Below, in pieces: positions 37,581 to 45,762 of a stretch of DNA of 64,000 nucleotides (the stretch's first letter is position 1; the number at the start of each line of letters is the position of its first letter). This DNA comes from an uncultured Prevotellaceae bacterium (GTDB lineage Bacteria; Bacteroidota; Bacteroidia; Bacteroidales; Bacteroidaceae), in assembly GCA_902776475.1 (NCBI GenBank), contig CACYQD010000016.1, positions 1 to 64,000 on the forward strand, in the 5' to 3' direction. Position numbers and translations under genes: made by a program. The notes beneath the pieces were generated by a model. It saw only the letters and a list, made by a program, of their open reading frames with translations, did not search any database and was not told the origin of the DNA.

Positions 37581-40388
37581 ATGATGAATACGTGGAAACC
37601 CAATATGGAAGCGACCAAGCGTCGCTATATCGAGTGGTGGAACCATCAAGGAGTAATCCTCAACATGTGGGAACATTTCCAGGAAGGCGTGACCGCCCAC
37701 GATGACATCGCTCCCCCACCCCCTCCCCGTGACCTCCACCAGAAATGGTTCGACCCCGAATGGCGGGCCCGTTATCTCGACTGGTATGTGGCGCACAGTT
37801 CACTGAAAGCCGACATCCTCCCCGTGGCCAACACCCATTTGGGACCAGGGTCATTGGCTGCCATCCTCGGCGGTGTGTTTGAAGGCGGCGAAGACACCAT
37901 CTGGATTTATCCCCACCCCAATTTCGACCCATCCATACCATTTGACCCCAACCATCCCAACTATCTACTGCACAAGCAATTGCTACGCTGCTGCAAACAA
38001 CGCTCACAAGGACACTACTATGTGGGCATGCCCGACCTGATGGAAGGACTCGACGTGCTGGCCGCCCTGAAAGGCACCGACCAGGTGCTCATCGACACCG
38101 TGATGCGTCCCGAAGAGGTGGAACGCCAGATGCAACGCATCAACGACATCTACTTCACCGTGTTTGATGAGCTCTACGACATCATCCGCGAGGGCGACGA
38201 GATGGCATTCTGCTATTTCTCTTCCTGGGCACCCGGAAAGATGACCAAACTGCAGAGTGACATCTCAACGATGATCAGCGAAGACGACTACAGGCGCTTC
38301 GTGCAGCCATTCATCAGGGAACAATGCCAGCGCATCGACTACACATTGTTTCATCTCGACGGCGTGGGGGCCATCCGTCATCTGCCCGCCCTCTTGGAAA
38401 TCAAAGAACTCAACGCCATCCAGTGGACGCCCGGCGTGGGTGAGCCCCAGGGTGGAAACAGGAAATGGTACGGCCTCTACCGACAGATCCTTGAAGGCGG
38501 AAAGAGCATCATGGCCTCATGGGTGACGCTCGATGAGTTGCCCGACCTACTCGACCACATCGGTACGGAGGGTGTGCATCTCGAGATGGACTTCCACAAC
38601 GAACAGGAGGTGGAACAAGCCATGGAAATCGTGGCGAAGGCACAGCACACATCGCCCACCACCGCAGCCACTCCGCAGCATCCCTTTCCCACCGACCGCA
38701 TCATGGTGCTCGACGGAGGCATGGGAACGATGATACAACGCTTCCACCTGAGTGAAGATGACTTCAGAGGAAAACAGTTTGCTGCACATGACGGACAATT
38801 GCTTGGCTGCAACGACCTGCTCTGTCTGACACGGCCAGACATCATCGAGGACATCCACCGACGCTATCTCGAGGCCGGTGCCGACATGATAGAGACTTGC
38901 ACCTTCAACGCACAACGCATCTCGCTCGGTGACTACGGCCTCGCCGAAGAGGCACGCGCCATCAACCTCGCAGCCTGCCAGATTGCACGCCGCGCCGCCG
39001 ATTCTTACACCGAAAGGACACCGCAGAAGCCCCGCTATGTGCTGGGAAGCGTGGGACCCACCAGCCGCATCTGTTCACCGGAAGCCGCCAATGGCAATCC
39101 GCTCTCCACAGACCTGCTCCGTGAAGCTTATATCGAACAGATGGAAGCCCTCATTGACGGTGGCGTGGACGCCATCCTGATAGAGACCATCTTCGACCTT
39201 CTCAATGCCCGTATCGCCTGCGATGCCGCCCTCGATGCCATGAACCGTCGTGGCAAGCAATTGCCCCTGATGCTCAGTTTCTCCGTCGCCACGCCCGAAG
39301 GGCACAACATGCTCGGACAGTCCATCATCCCGTTTGTCAAATCTCTGGCCGGCCTTCCCATCTATTCCGTCGGACTCAACTGCCTGTCGGAGGTAAGGCG
39401 GTTCACCCCCCTGCTGCACCAGTTGGCACAAACGGTCCCCTTCCGCATCTCCTTCTACCCCAACGCCGGACAGCCCGACAGTCAGGGTGTCTATTCCAAA
39501 ACGCCAGAAGAAGTGGTGGCTGAGGTATGGCCATTGCTCGATGGCCACCGGCTCAACATCATCGGAGGATGTTGCGGCACTACCGATGCCTACATCAGTC
39601 AGTTTGCCCAGGTCGTCCAACCTGCGCCGAGTCTCTTCCTCTCTCCCTATCAGCCCCGCATCGCCCCAACAGGAGACCGCCAGCATCGTCTGCTGAAACA
39701 GGAGGACATCAGTGAACTCGACCGGCAGATTGCAAGAGGAGAAACGAAGTCCAATGAAAGGAGGGCGGAGACGCTGTTCGACGCCATCTACAAGGGCGAA
39801 GAGAAAGCAGCTGTGGACCTCGCCCGACAGGCGATGGACCAGGGCAAGTCGCTCAAGACGGTGATCGACCAGGAAATGATTGCCGCCATGACCCGTCTGG
39901 GACAGGATTTTGAGGAAGGCAAGGCTTTCGTGCCGCAGTTGCTGATGGCAGGCCGCGCCATGAAATCAGCGCTGAGTGCCATCCAGTCGCAGGCACAGGG
40001 TCCGCGTCCCCAGACATTGGGGCGCATCGTGATTGGAACAGTGAAGGGCGACCTTCATGACATCGGCAAGAATCTGGTGGCTTCGATGCTTGAGGGTTGT
40101 GGCTTCGAGGTGATCAACATCGGCATCGACGTTTCAGCAGACCGTTTTATAGAGGAGGTGAAGCGAAGCCGTCCTGACATTCTCTGCATGAGTGCGCTGC
40201 TCACCACCACGATGGGTTATATGCGAGAGGTAATCCAAGCTTTGGAAACTGCCGGCATCCGCGACCAGGTGAAGGTGATGGTGGGAGGAGCCCCCGTCAC
40301 TGCAAATTATGCCAGCGAGATCGGTGCTGACGGCTACAGCGACAATGCCAATGCGGCTGTGGCTGTAGCCAAAAAGTTGCTCCGTTAG
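37581..40388 (+). CDS. Fusion: UroD-like methyltransferase + homocysteine methyltransferase + cobalamin-binding domains
   Basis: Encodes 935 aa. Residues about 1-350 resemble the URO-D/MtaA/CmuA corrinoid methyltransferase fold (YYVGMPDLMEGLDVLAAL, MASWVTLDELPDLLDHIG). Residues about 370-690 are the MetH homocysteine S-methyltransferase barrel: VLDGGMGTMIQ at its start and zinc ligands Cys601, Cys664 and Cys665 in GLNC and GGCCGT, with the same 63-residue spacing as E. coli MetH Cys247/310/311. Residues about 710-790 are the B12 cap, and about 805-935 the B12 domain with His826 in GDLHDIG. The pterin (methyl-THF) domain and the activation domain are absent; a separate activation-domain gene converges on it. 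The methyl donor is probably not methyl-THF. Confidence 0.88.
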   Translation: MMNTWKPNMEATKRRYIEWWNHQGVILNMWEHFQEGVTAHDDIAPPPPPRDLHQKWFDPEWRARYLDWYVAHSSLKADILPVANTHLGPGSLAAILGGVFEGGEDTIWIYPHPNFDPSIPFDPNHPNYLLHKQLLRCCKQRSQGHYYVGMPDLMEGLDVLAALKGTDQVLIDTVMRPEEVERQMQRINDIYFTVFDELYDIIREGDEMAFCYFSSWAPGKMTKLQSDISTMISEDDYRRFVQPFIREQCQRIDYTLFHLDGVGAIRHLPALLEIKELNAIQWTPGVGEPQGGNRKWYGLYRQILEGGKSIMASWVTLDELPDLLDHIGTEGVHLEMDFHNEQEVEQAMEIVAKAQHTSPTTAATPQHPFPTDRIMVLDGGMGTMIQRFHLSEDDFRGKQFAAHDGQLLGCNDLLCLTRPDIIEDIHRRYLEAGADMIETCTFNAQRISLGDYGLAEEARAINLAACQIARRAADSYTERTPQKPRYVLGSVGPTSRICSPEAANGNPLSTDLLREAYIEQMEALIDGGVDAILIETIFDLLNARIACDAALDAMNRRGKQLPLMLSFSVATPEGHNMLGQSIIPFVKSLAGLPIYSVGLNCLSEVRRFTPLLHQLAQTVPFRISFYPNAGQPDSQGVYSKTPEEVVAEVWPLLDGHRLNIIGGCCGTTDAYISQFAQVVQPAPSLFLSPYQPRIAPTGDRQHRLLKQEDISELDRQIARGETKSNERRAETLFDAIYKGEEKAAVDLARQAMDQGKSLKTVIDQEMIAAMTRLGQDFEEGKAFVPQLLMAGRAMKSALSAIQSQAQGPRPQTLGRIVIGTVKGDLHDIGKNLVASMLEGCGFEVINIGIDVSADRFIEEVKRSRPDILCMSALLTTTMGYMREVIQALETAGIRDQVKVMVGGAPVTANYASEIGADGYSDNANAAVAVAKKLLR

Positions 40389-41065
40389 CGACGACGGAAA
40401 CAATGGGTGAGTTGGCAATGTTGACAGACGTAGTCATGGTATGAGACCTTCTCTCCAAGTCCGATGATGCCGCTCACCGACTTGACAGGCCACATCAGCG
40501 CGCTTTCAGTCAGCCATACCCCACAGGGATTGGGATCACCGAGCAGCGGCACCAGTTGCCGTTGCTCAGCGGTGGTCCACTCACAATAGCCCGGAGAAAA
40601 ACGGTTGGTGTGTTTCCATCCCAATTTGTCGATACTCGCCTGCAAGTCCTTCTCCATCTCATCGGCTGCATGCTCTGCCACTACAGAACCGAGCGCATCT
40701 GCAATGAACGACTCCAGCAAATCTTCCCGCTTCCTCCATTGCTCGAATTCGGCGCCTGCCGTAGCTACAAAAACCGCAAAATGAGATGCTCCAGCCAACT
40801 GCCGCACAATGATGGAACCAAGATGAAACTCGTATCCACCCATCCGCAACATCTCTTTGTCGAGACTGCCGTCCAACACCCTATAACAATAACGGGGCAC
40901 GGCGATCTGCGAGGCACTGGTGAGCAGCCGCATCACCTCCACCGCCGTGCGCTCATCGGGGGCATCCTTTCCATAACCCATCTGCCGATACACTTCCTCG
41001 GGATGGACATGGAGACTTTCTAAGGAGAGTCGTTTCTCAAACATAGCGTTCAGTGCTTTCGGCAT
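40385..41065 (-). CDS. Stand-alone MetH reactivation-domain protein
   Basis: Encodes 226 aa from ATG 41065 (a GTG directly before it is possible). It matches the vitamin B12-dependent methionine synthase activation domain, which binds SAM and flavodoxin-delivered electrons to re-methylate inactive cob(II)alamin. The SAM-site motif RFSPGYCEWT carries the Arg and Tyr conserved in this domain, and the C-terminus has a Cys cluster CQHCQLTHC. The gene converges on the cobalamin fusion gene and their 3' ends overlap by 4 bases, so it can supply in trans the domain the fusion lacks. Its own promoter was not identified. Confidence 0.85.
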   Translation of the reverse strand: MPKALNAMFEKRLSLESLHVHPEEVYRQMGYGKDAPDERTAVEVMRLLTSASQIAVPRYCYRVLDGSLDKEMLRMGGYEFHLGSIIVRQLAGASHFAVFVATAGAEFEQWRKREDLLESFIADALGSVVAEHAADEMEKDLQASIDKLGWKHTNRFSPGYCEWTTAEQRQLVPLLGDPNPCGVWLTESALMWPVKSVSGIIGLGEKVSYHDYVCQHCQLTHCFRRR

Positions 41066-41086
41066 CACTGCCGACGAACCGGAATC

Positions 41087-43144
41087 CTATTTCAGGAAGG
41101 GGTTGACCGTCTTGTCCGGACCGAGATAGAAGCCCGTCTCCGGGGGTTGGTTGTAGGCCGTGTTCTCCGCAGCCACACTGAGGCGGTAGGGGATGTCTTC
41201 CATCAGACAGTTGATGCGGTATGCTGTGGGGATATTGGTGACATAGAGCCGCAGTTCGGTACTCTCGGCATCGCGTGCGAGCACCTCCTCGCGCCAGTCA
41301 CCCAGGAGGTCGGCGGAGAGACAGGGATTCGACTTCGACCCATTGTTGAACCTGGCGCCATCCAGGTGCCGGACTGTGACCATGCGGCCGGTTTCCCAAT
41401 CATATTTGGAAACGGTCTCGTGGTCAAGCATCTCGCGCAACAGATCGCCGTCCCACCAGATACCGAAATTGGTGGGGATACGCACACCATGAAATCTTAG
41501 TGCATTGTTATCTCCCTCGTCATGGGTCTCCGACACCTCTCTCTTGGGCATCACCACACGGCCTTTGATGTCGCGGATGCCGCCGCTCTCGCTGCTCCAC
41601 ATCTCCAGTCCGGGATTGGTGGGATCTATATCAGCGGCCATACAGCGGCCCACGTCCTCATTGCTCTTGATCTGGAAAATCACCTCTCCCGTCCTGGCAT
41701 CCCTGAAGTCGCTGCCGTCGCGCCGGTTTTCATGGCAGTCCCACACCTGCAGTTTGTCGCTGGTGGGGTCGAAGACCGTGAGGTGCATGGCATCGCCATG
41801 ACCGAATCCGGTGTTGTAGAGGCCTTTCCCGTCATGGTCAACGGCCATCGAACCGTAGGTGATCTCATCACAACCATCGCCGTCAACATCAGCGACACGG
41901 AGGTTGTGGTTGCCTTGACCGGCGTAGTCACGCCATTCGGGTTGGTTGGAGTCGAAGGTCCACCGGTTGGTGAGCCGCCGTCCGTCCCAGTCCCAGGCAG
42001 CGATGACTGTCCGGGTGTAGTAGCCCCGGCAGAAGATGCCGCTGGCATGACGTCCGTCCAGATAACCCACACCAGCCAGATACCTCTCCGACCTGTTGGC
42101 ATGGTCATCTCCCCATGCACGGAGCTCTCCCCGTTCCGGGATATAGGGCTGGGTGTCCATCACGGCTCCGGTCAGTCCGTTGAAGACAGAGATATACTCC
42201 GGTCCATCCATGATGCGCCCGGTCTTGTTGTCGCCATGAACCTCGGTGCTCAAATAGCGTCTCCTCATGTTGTGCACCTCGGTATTGGTGAGTGTGGGCG
42301 GGAGCGTGCGCGCGATGCTGTCCCAGTCTTGCCGGCGCCTGATGGCATCCTCGCGCTCTTCCTGGATTTTGCGCAGATAAGCCTCCGGGTCAGCCTTGAT
42401 GGCGGCAGCTCCGTATCTCCAGTCGGCCTTGGGGTTGCCGATGACGTGGCCCTGACCGTCAACCGTTCCGTCGGCGGTCTTCACCATCAGTTCGGCTTTT
42501 CCGTCACCATCGAAGTCATACACCATCATCTGCGTGTAATGCGCACCGCTGCGGATGTTGTCGCCCAGATTGATGCGCCACAGCCGTGTGCCGTCAAGCC
42601 GGTAACAGTCGATATAGACATTGGCTGTGAAACCGGCAAACATGTTGTCCTTGGCGTTTGAGGGATCCCATTTGAGGAAAATCTCATACTGTCCGTCACC
42701 ATCCACGTCGCCCACGCTGGCATCGTTGGCATGGTAGCTGTAGCGCATACCATCAAACGACACCCCGCCCTCAGGTTTCTCTATCTTGATGGGGATGTAA
42801 CCGTCGGGGGCATCGGCCCTGAGCAGGTAGGAACCGTCGCAACCACCGCCACGCACCTCATAGGTGACGTCGCCCGACAGGGGATGCTCGTCGATGAAAA
42901 AGGTGCCCCCCTCCCTCATCGGTTTATCGTTGAGTTTCTGTCCGTTACGATAAAGGTCGAATTTCTCGCCCGTGGCGTCCGACCTCAGCGTACGCCAACT
43001 GACGACCACACGATGGCCGTCGCGGATGGCCACGACGCCACGGTTGAGTTTCTCACGTGACAGATGTGCAAAGTCATACCGCGGCTGTGCGGTGACCGAC
43101 ATCACGAGACTGATCAACAGTCCAAAAACAAATCTTCTTTTCAT
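41087..43144 (-). CDS. Secreted rhamnogalacturonan lyase, PL11 family
   Basis: Encodes 685 aa with a signal peptide of about 19 residues (FGLLISLVMSVTAQ). PL11 enzymes form an eight-bladed propeller and cleave the rhamnogalacturonan I backbone by beta-elimination, using Ca ions. The start REKLNRGVVAIRDGHRVVVSWR is characteristic, and repeated calcium-loop segments such as DVDGDGQYEIFLKWD, DFDGDGKAELMVKTADG and DVDGDGCDEITYG are visible. The length is normal. The YARHG-protein gene lies 64 bases upstream in the same direction and may share its transcript. Confidence 0.93.
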   Translation of the reverse strand: MKRRFVFGLLISLVMSVTAQPRYDFAHLSREKLNRGVVAIRDGHRVVVSWRTLRSDATGEKFDLYRNGQKLNDKPMREGGTFFIDEHPLSGDVTYEVRGGGCDGSYLLRADAPDGYIPIKIEKPEGGVSFDGMRYSYHANDASVGDVDGDGQYEIFLKWDPSNAKDNMFAGFTANVYIDCYRLDGTRLWRINLGDNIRSGAHYTQMMVYDFDGDGKAELMVKTADGTVDGQGHVIGNPKADWRYGAAAIKADPEAYLRKIQEEREDAIRRRQDWDSIARTLPPTLTNTEVHNMRRRYLSTEVHGDNKTGRIMDGPEYISVFNGLTGAVMDTQPYIPERGELRAWGDDHANRSERYLAGVGYLDGRHASGIFCRGYYTRTVIAAWDWDGRRLTNRWTFDSNQPEWRDYAGQGNHNLRVADVDGDGCDEITYGSMAVDHDGKGLYNTGFGHGDAMHLTVFDPTSDKLQVWDCHENRRDGSDFRDARTGEVIFQIKSNEDVGRCMAADIDPTNPGLEMWSSESGGIRDIKGRVVMPKREVSETHDEGDNNALRFHGVRIPTNFGIWWDGDLLREMLDHETVSKYDWETGRMVTVRHLDGARFNNGSKSNPCLSADLLGDWREEVLARDAESTELRLYVTNIPTAYRINCLMEDIPYRLSVAAENTAYNQPPETGFYLGPDKTVNPFLK

Positions 43145-43208
43145 GGTTGGCAGGCATTTATAATCCTAATCAAGCGCACCCGCTCAATGGAATGTAACTA
43201 CGGATAAA

Positions 43209-44429
43209 CTATTTAGAGCTGTTGATCATCTCCTTCTCACACGGACTGAACGAAGACGTATCAGGCTTCCAGGTCGGGTCGGGCATGTACCACCACTGTG
43301 ACTCAAAGAACTTACGCAGTGTGGCGTCTTTGAACACATAGCCACGATGGGCATAAGGAAGGTTGCGCTGAATACGGGCAGCCATCTTGTTGACCTGCTG
43401 TTCATTACGTATTCTTGGGAAGTATTTGCTGAAGTCACCGACCCATGACATCCATCCCATGTAGGAAACACCGCTGTCATGATAAACGGGGACGGCTTCA
43501 TTGCCCCATTCATGCATATAATCGAGTTGGTCGGCAGACAGGATGGTCATGTCAGAATCCGTGCGGAAGTTGTTGCGGTGCCATTCCAGCGTACCGTTGC
43601 GCAGCACCACCTCCGTCACCATCACATCTTCATCACCATTGCTGACCTTCATCTGGCGGGTCTTGCCTTTTCCCTCGGTCACACGGAACGGGGTTCCCTC
43701 AAAGGAAGTGCAGTCGATGATGAAATGCTTGGTGCACTTGTCGGCCCGGATGCGGAGCGTGAAGTCATCAATCTGATGGTTGGCCCACCGCATGGCCGGA
43801 AGCAGCCAATAGGGAACCTCAAAAGCCTTCCCTACCCCAAACGACATACGATAGGCATAGGTGTGACGGACGGTATTCAGTCCCTTGTTGAAATGAGCAT
43901 CGAAGTAATAGGCGAAAGAATAGCTGGCATACTCATCGGTCTTAGCATTGTAGAAACGCTCACTGTTCTCATCGTCATATTTCCATTGTTTGAAATCGAT
44001 GGGAACAAATCCGAATTTCCCCTTCCCGGTCTGCTCCATCTCCTGGGTCATCTCACCGGAAGAGAAGACGATTCCGTTGCGGTAAGTGAGCGCATTGCCA
44101 TTCATCACCACGGAGAAATCCTTGATGTGCGGATGGGCACCTTTGAGTTTGACCTCATTGCCGTCGTTGTAAGGAGCCTGGGCCTCAAACCCCATCGTCA
44201 CATCCTTGGCCTGGCCATTGTTCATAAACTGGTAATCGACCTCCACATAGGCGAAGCCATCATCGCGGATGGTGATGGTGAGCACTTCACTTTTGACGGC
44301 GATATCCGTCTCCTGCAGGGGTTGCAGATGACTGCCATTGACAAAATAAACGGCATCGTTGGCCTGGGCGGCGGTAACCATCGAAATCAGGATGGCAACC
44401 ACCATTTTGAATTTCAGTAGATATTTCAT
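43209..44429 (-). CDS. Exported YARHG-domain protein
   Basis: Encodes 406 aa from ATG 44429; a start at 44456 would precede the promoter's likely start point. The signal peptide ends near TAAQA. The middle is a beta-rich domain of unknown function (about 30-340). The C-terminus carries the YARHG motif region: NLPYAHRGYVFKDATLRKFF followed by ESQWWYMP, with the conserved aromatic, basic and Gly residues. YARHG domains occur in exported proteins and their role is unclear. The PL11 gene follows 64 bases downstream. Confidence 0.8.
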   Translation of the reverse strand: MKYLLKFKMVVAILISMVTAAQANDAVYFVNGSHLQPLQETDIAVKSEVLTITIRDDGFAYVEVDYQFMNNGQAKDVTMGFEAQAPYNDGNEVKLKGAHPHIKDFSVVMNGNALTYRNGIVFSSGEMTQEMEQTGKGKFGFVPIDFKQWKYDDENSERFYNAKTDEYASYSFAYYFDAHFNKGLNTVRHTYAYRMSFGVGKAFEVPYWLLPAMRWANHQIDDFTLRIRADKCTKHFIIDCTSFEGTPFRVTEGKGKTRQMKVSNGDEDVMVTEVVLRNGTLEWHRNNFRTDSDMTILSADQLDYMHEWGNEAVPVYHDSGVSYMGWMSWVGDFSKYFPRIRNEQQVNKMAARIQRNLPYAHRGYVFKDATLRKFFESQWWYMPDPTWKPDTSSFSPCEKEMINSSK

Positions 44430-44453
44430 TTTTAGATGGTTTGGATTTGGCGA

Positions 44454-44485
44454 CAAAAATAGGAAATAATCCGCATTATCGCAAA
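44454..44485 (-). promoter_or_regulatory. Bacteroidota promoter of the YARHG-protein gene
   Basis: Minus-strand TTTG (44482-44485), 20 bases, TATTTTTG (44454-44461), 24 bases before the start codon at 44429. Confidence 0.75.
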
Positions 44486-44664
44486 TTATTCATCCCTTTT
44501 CTTCAGCAATCGAAGGGCAAGCTGGTTACCACTGCTTCTGATGTGCAACGCTTACTGGTCCCTATTTTGGATCCATTTAGCGACAGATGAGAAGGGTGTT
44601 TTATCCGTCTGTCGCAGATGAGGGGGACTGTCGCATGTCAATAGGAAAATAATGCAATAAAATT

Positions 44665-44695
44665 ATTGCAGATGCTCCATTCCGCCTTATATTTG
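44665..44695 (+). promoter_or_regulatory. Bacteroidota promoter upstream of a repeat leader and small ORF
   Basis: ATTG (44665-44668), 19 bases, TATATTTG (44688-44695). It would start a transcript about 160 nt ahead of the small ORF at 44863, with the heptanucleotide repeat inside the leader. Confidence 0.7.
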
Positions 44696-44724
44696 CATCA
44701 GAAGCAACACAAACAGGTGAAACA

Positions 44725-44816
44725 ATTGAAGATTGAAAATTGGAAATTGGAGATTGAAGATTGAAAATTGAAGATTGGAGATTGAAGATTGAAGATTGAA
44801 GATTGAAGATTGAAAA
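44725..44816 (+). repeat. Tandem heptanucleotide repeat
   Basis: About 13 copies of a 7-base unit, ATTGAAG with variants ATTGAAA, ATTGGAG and ATTGGAA, without spacers. It lies between a strong promoter (44665-44695) and a small ORF (44863). A reading frame that crosses it on the minus strand shows a seven-residue repeat that is an artefact of the DNA repeat. Apart from this repeat and the two promoters, the stretch 44430-44862 holds nothing I can identify. Confidence 0.9.
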
Positions 44817-44862
44817 ACCTGATGGAGAAAAGGAAATATGAATAACTAAAAAAGATACTATT

Positions 44863-45069
44863 ATGAAAACCATCGAATTAACCCCGACAACAATTGCCAG
44901 CTTCGACAGCACGGCAAAGACGACAAGAGTGAGCAACCTCAAAAAGACCGCAAAGAAATGCAAAAAAGCCGTCAGAAAACTCATCGAAACTTATCTGGAT
45001 TTCTGTAGGTTTGTCAAACCGATGTATGTTTACGAAGATAAACAGTTCCTCCTTGAAAAGGAGAACTGA
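44863..45069 (+). CDS. Small basic protein, unknown
   Basis: Encodes 68 aa, rich in Lys and Thr (NLKKTAKKCKKAVRKLIETY), with two Cys and no membrane segment or signal peptide. Support for a real gene: a consensus promoter about 170 bases upstream, an A-rich region before the ATG as usual in Bacteroidota, and no longer gene on either strand. Against it: the size, the lack of known relatives that I can name, and the long leader with the tandem repeat. It is followed by two hairpins oriented for the opposite strand. Confidence 0.45.
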   Translation: MKTIELTPTTIASFDSTAKTTRVSNLKKTAKKCKKAVRKLIETYLDFCRFVKPMYVYEDKQFLLEKEN

Positions 45070-45091
45070 TGTGATTTATTTGATGTCCTTT

Positions 45092-45123
45092 AAAAAGCGG
45101 TAGACCTTGTGGGGCTACCGCTT
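45092..45123 (-). terminator. Hairpin with T-run, minus-strand direction
   Basis: AAGCGGTAG (45095-45103) pairs perfectly with CTACCGCTT (45115-45123) around an 11-nt loop; reading on the minus strand the stem is followed by TTTTTA. It lies 65 bases after the stop of the HicB-like gene and can end its transcript. Confidence 0.6.
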
Positions 45124-45132
45124 GATGAAAAC

Positions 45133-45154
45133 ACCGGGGCATTGCTGCCCCGGT
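45133..45154 (-). terminator. GC-rich hairpin just downstream of the HicB-like gene
   Basis: ACCGGGGCA (45133-45141) pairs perfectly with TGCCCCGGT (45146-45154) around the loop TTGC; on the minus strand GTTTTC follows. It is the first of two hairpins after the HicB-like stop, separated from the other by only 9 bases. A structured RNA is an alternative reading. Confidence 0.5.
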
Positions 45155-45187
45155 TGCTGCTGTAGAGCATGTCGTCAAACAATAAAA

Positions 45188-45601
45188 CTATACAACAGAC
45201 AATAGTTCTTTGCCTATCTTGTGCATGCCTTCCACAATACGTTGCCGCTGATGCGGGCGCGGCTTCTTCAAGCCGTTTGCATAATGGGATAGCAGATGCT
45301 GGTTGATGCCCGTGGCATGGCTGAGGGCAGATAGGGTGAAATAAGGCTCGTATGCGCGGAGCAAGGTAGCAACATCGACGAGATGATAGTCGAATTCATA
45401 GTCGCCAGCAAGAAGCCACTGTGGAACTTCGTCCCCATCTTCCACCATACCTTCCACATGGAAGCGGAGGGTCTCAGGAACCATGCGCAATAGCTCTTCG
45501 TATGTCTTGGCAGTCAAGACCACTGCTCCCGGTACATTGTCACCAAGTGACGCACCAAAGTTCTTGTCGCACCATTGTACTTCTACTCTTATCCTTTCCA
45601 T
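45188..45601 (-). CDS. HicB-like regulator with C-terminal HTH, no HicA partner seen
   Basis: Encodes 137 aa. Residues about 1-65 resemble the HicB antitoxin fold (IRVEVQWCDKNFGASLGD, then VVLTAKTYEELLRMVPETLRFHVEGM). The C-terminal part is a helix-turn-helix: LSALSHATGINQHLLSHYANGLKKPRPHQ. In type II toxin-antitoxin pairs HicB neutralises the small RNase HicA. No HicA-sized ORF (about 60 aa with the catalytic His) is visible in the 160 bases upstream or the 120 bases downstream. It may be a solitary regulator. Confidence 0.75.
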   Translation of the reverse strand: MERIRVEVQWCDKNFGASLGDNVPGAVVLTAKTYEELLRMVPETLRFHVEGMVEDGDEVPQWLLAGDYEFDYHLVDVATLLRAYEPYFTLSALSHATGINQHLLSHYANGLKKPRPHQRQRIVEGMHKIGKELLSVV

Positions 45602-45762
45602 AGTTGATTATAATGAATGTTTGTATTGAATATTTGTTTGTGGTAGACATTATTAACACTTTTTAACGGGCGGGAAAGAACGTCGAAAAGCTAAAATGAA
45701 TGATTTTGGAATAATCTATGCATTTAAAACTGTGCAACCACGTACAATATTTCGTGCAGCCA

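Noticed and set aside
41522-42661. Long antisense frame (379 codons) inside the PL11 gene
   Set aside because: It is a shadow of a GC-rich coding strand; the PL11 protein on the minus strand has clear motifs and a signal peptide.
43479-44420. Antisense frame of 313 codons opposite the YARHG gene
   Set aside because: Shadow frame; the minus strand has a promoter, signal peptide and domain.
44601-44984. Minus-strand reading frame with a repeated seven-residue motif
   Set aside because: The repeats are the translation of the 7-base DNA repeat; the flanks have no protein-like features, and a promoter and ORF run on the other strand.
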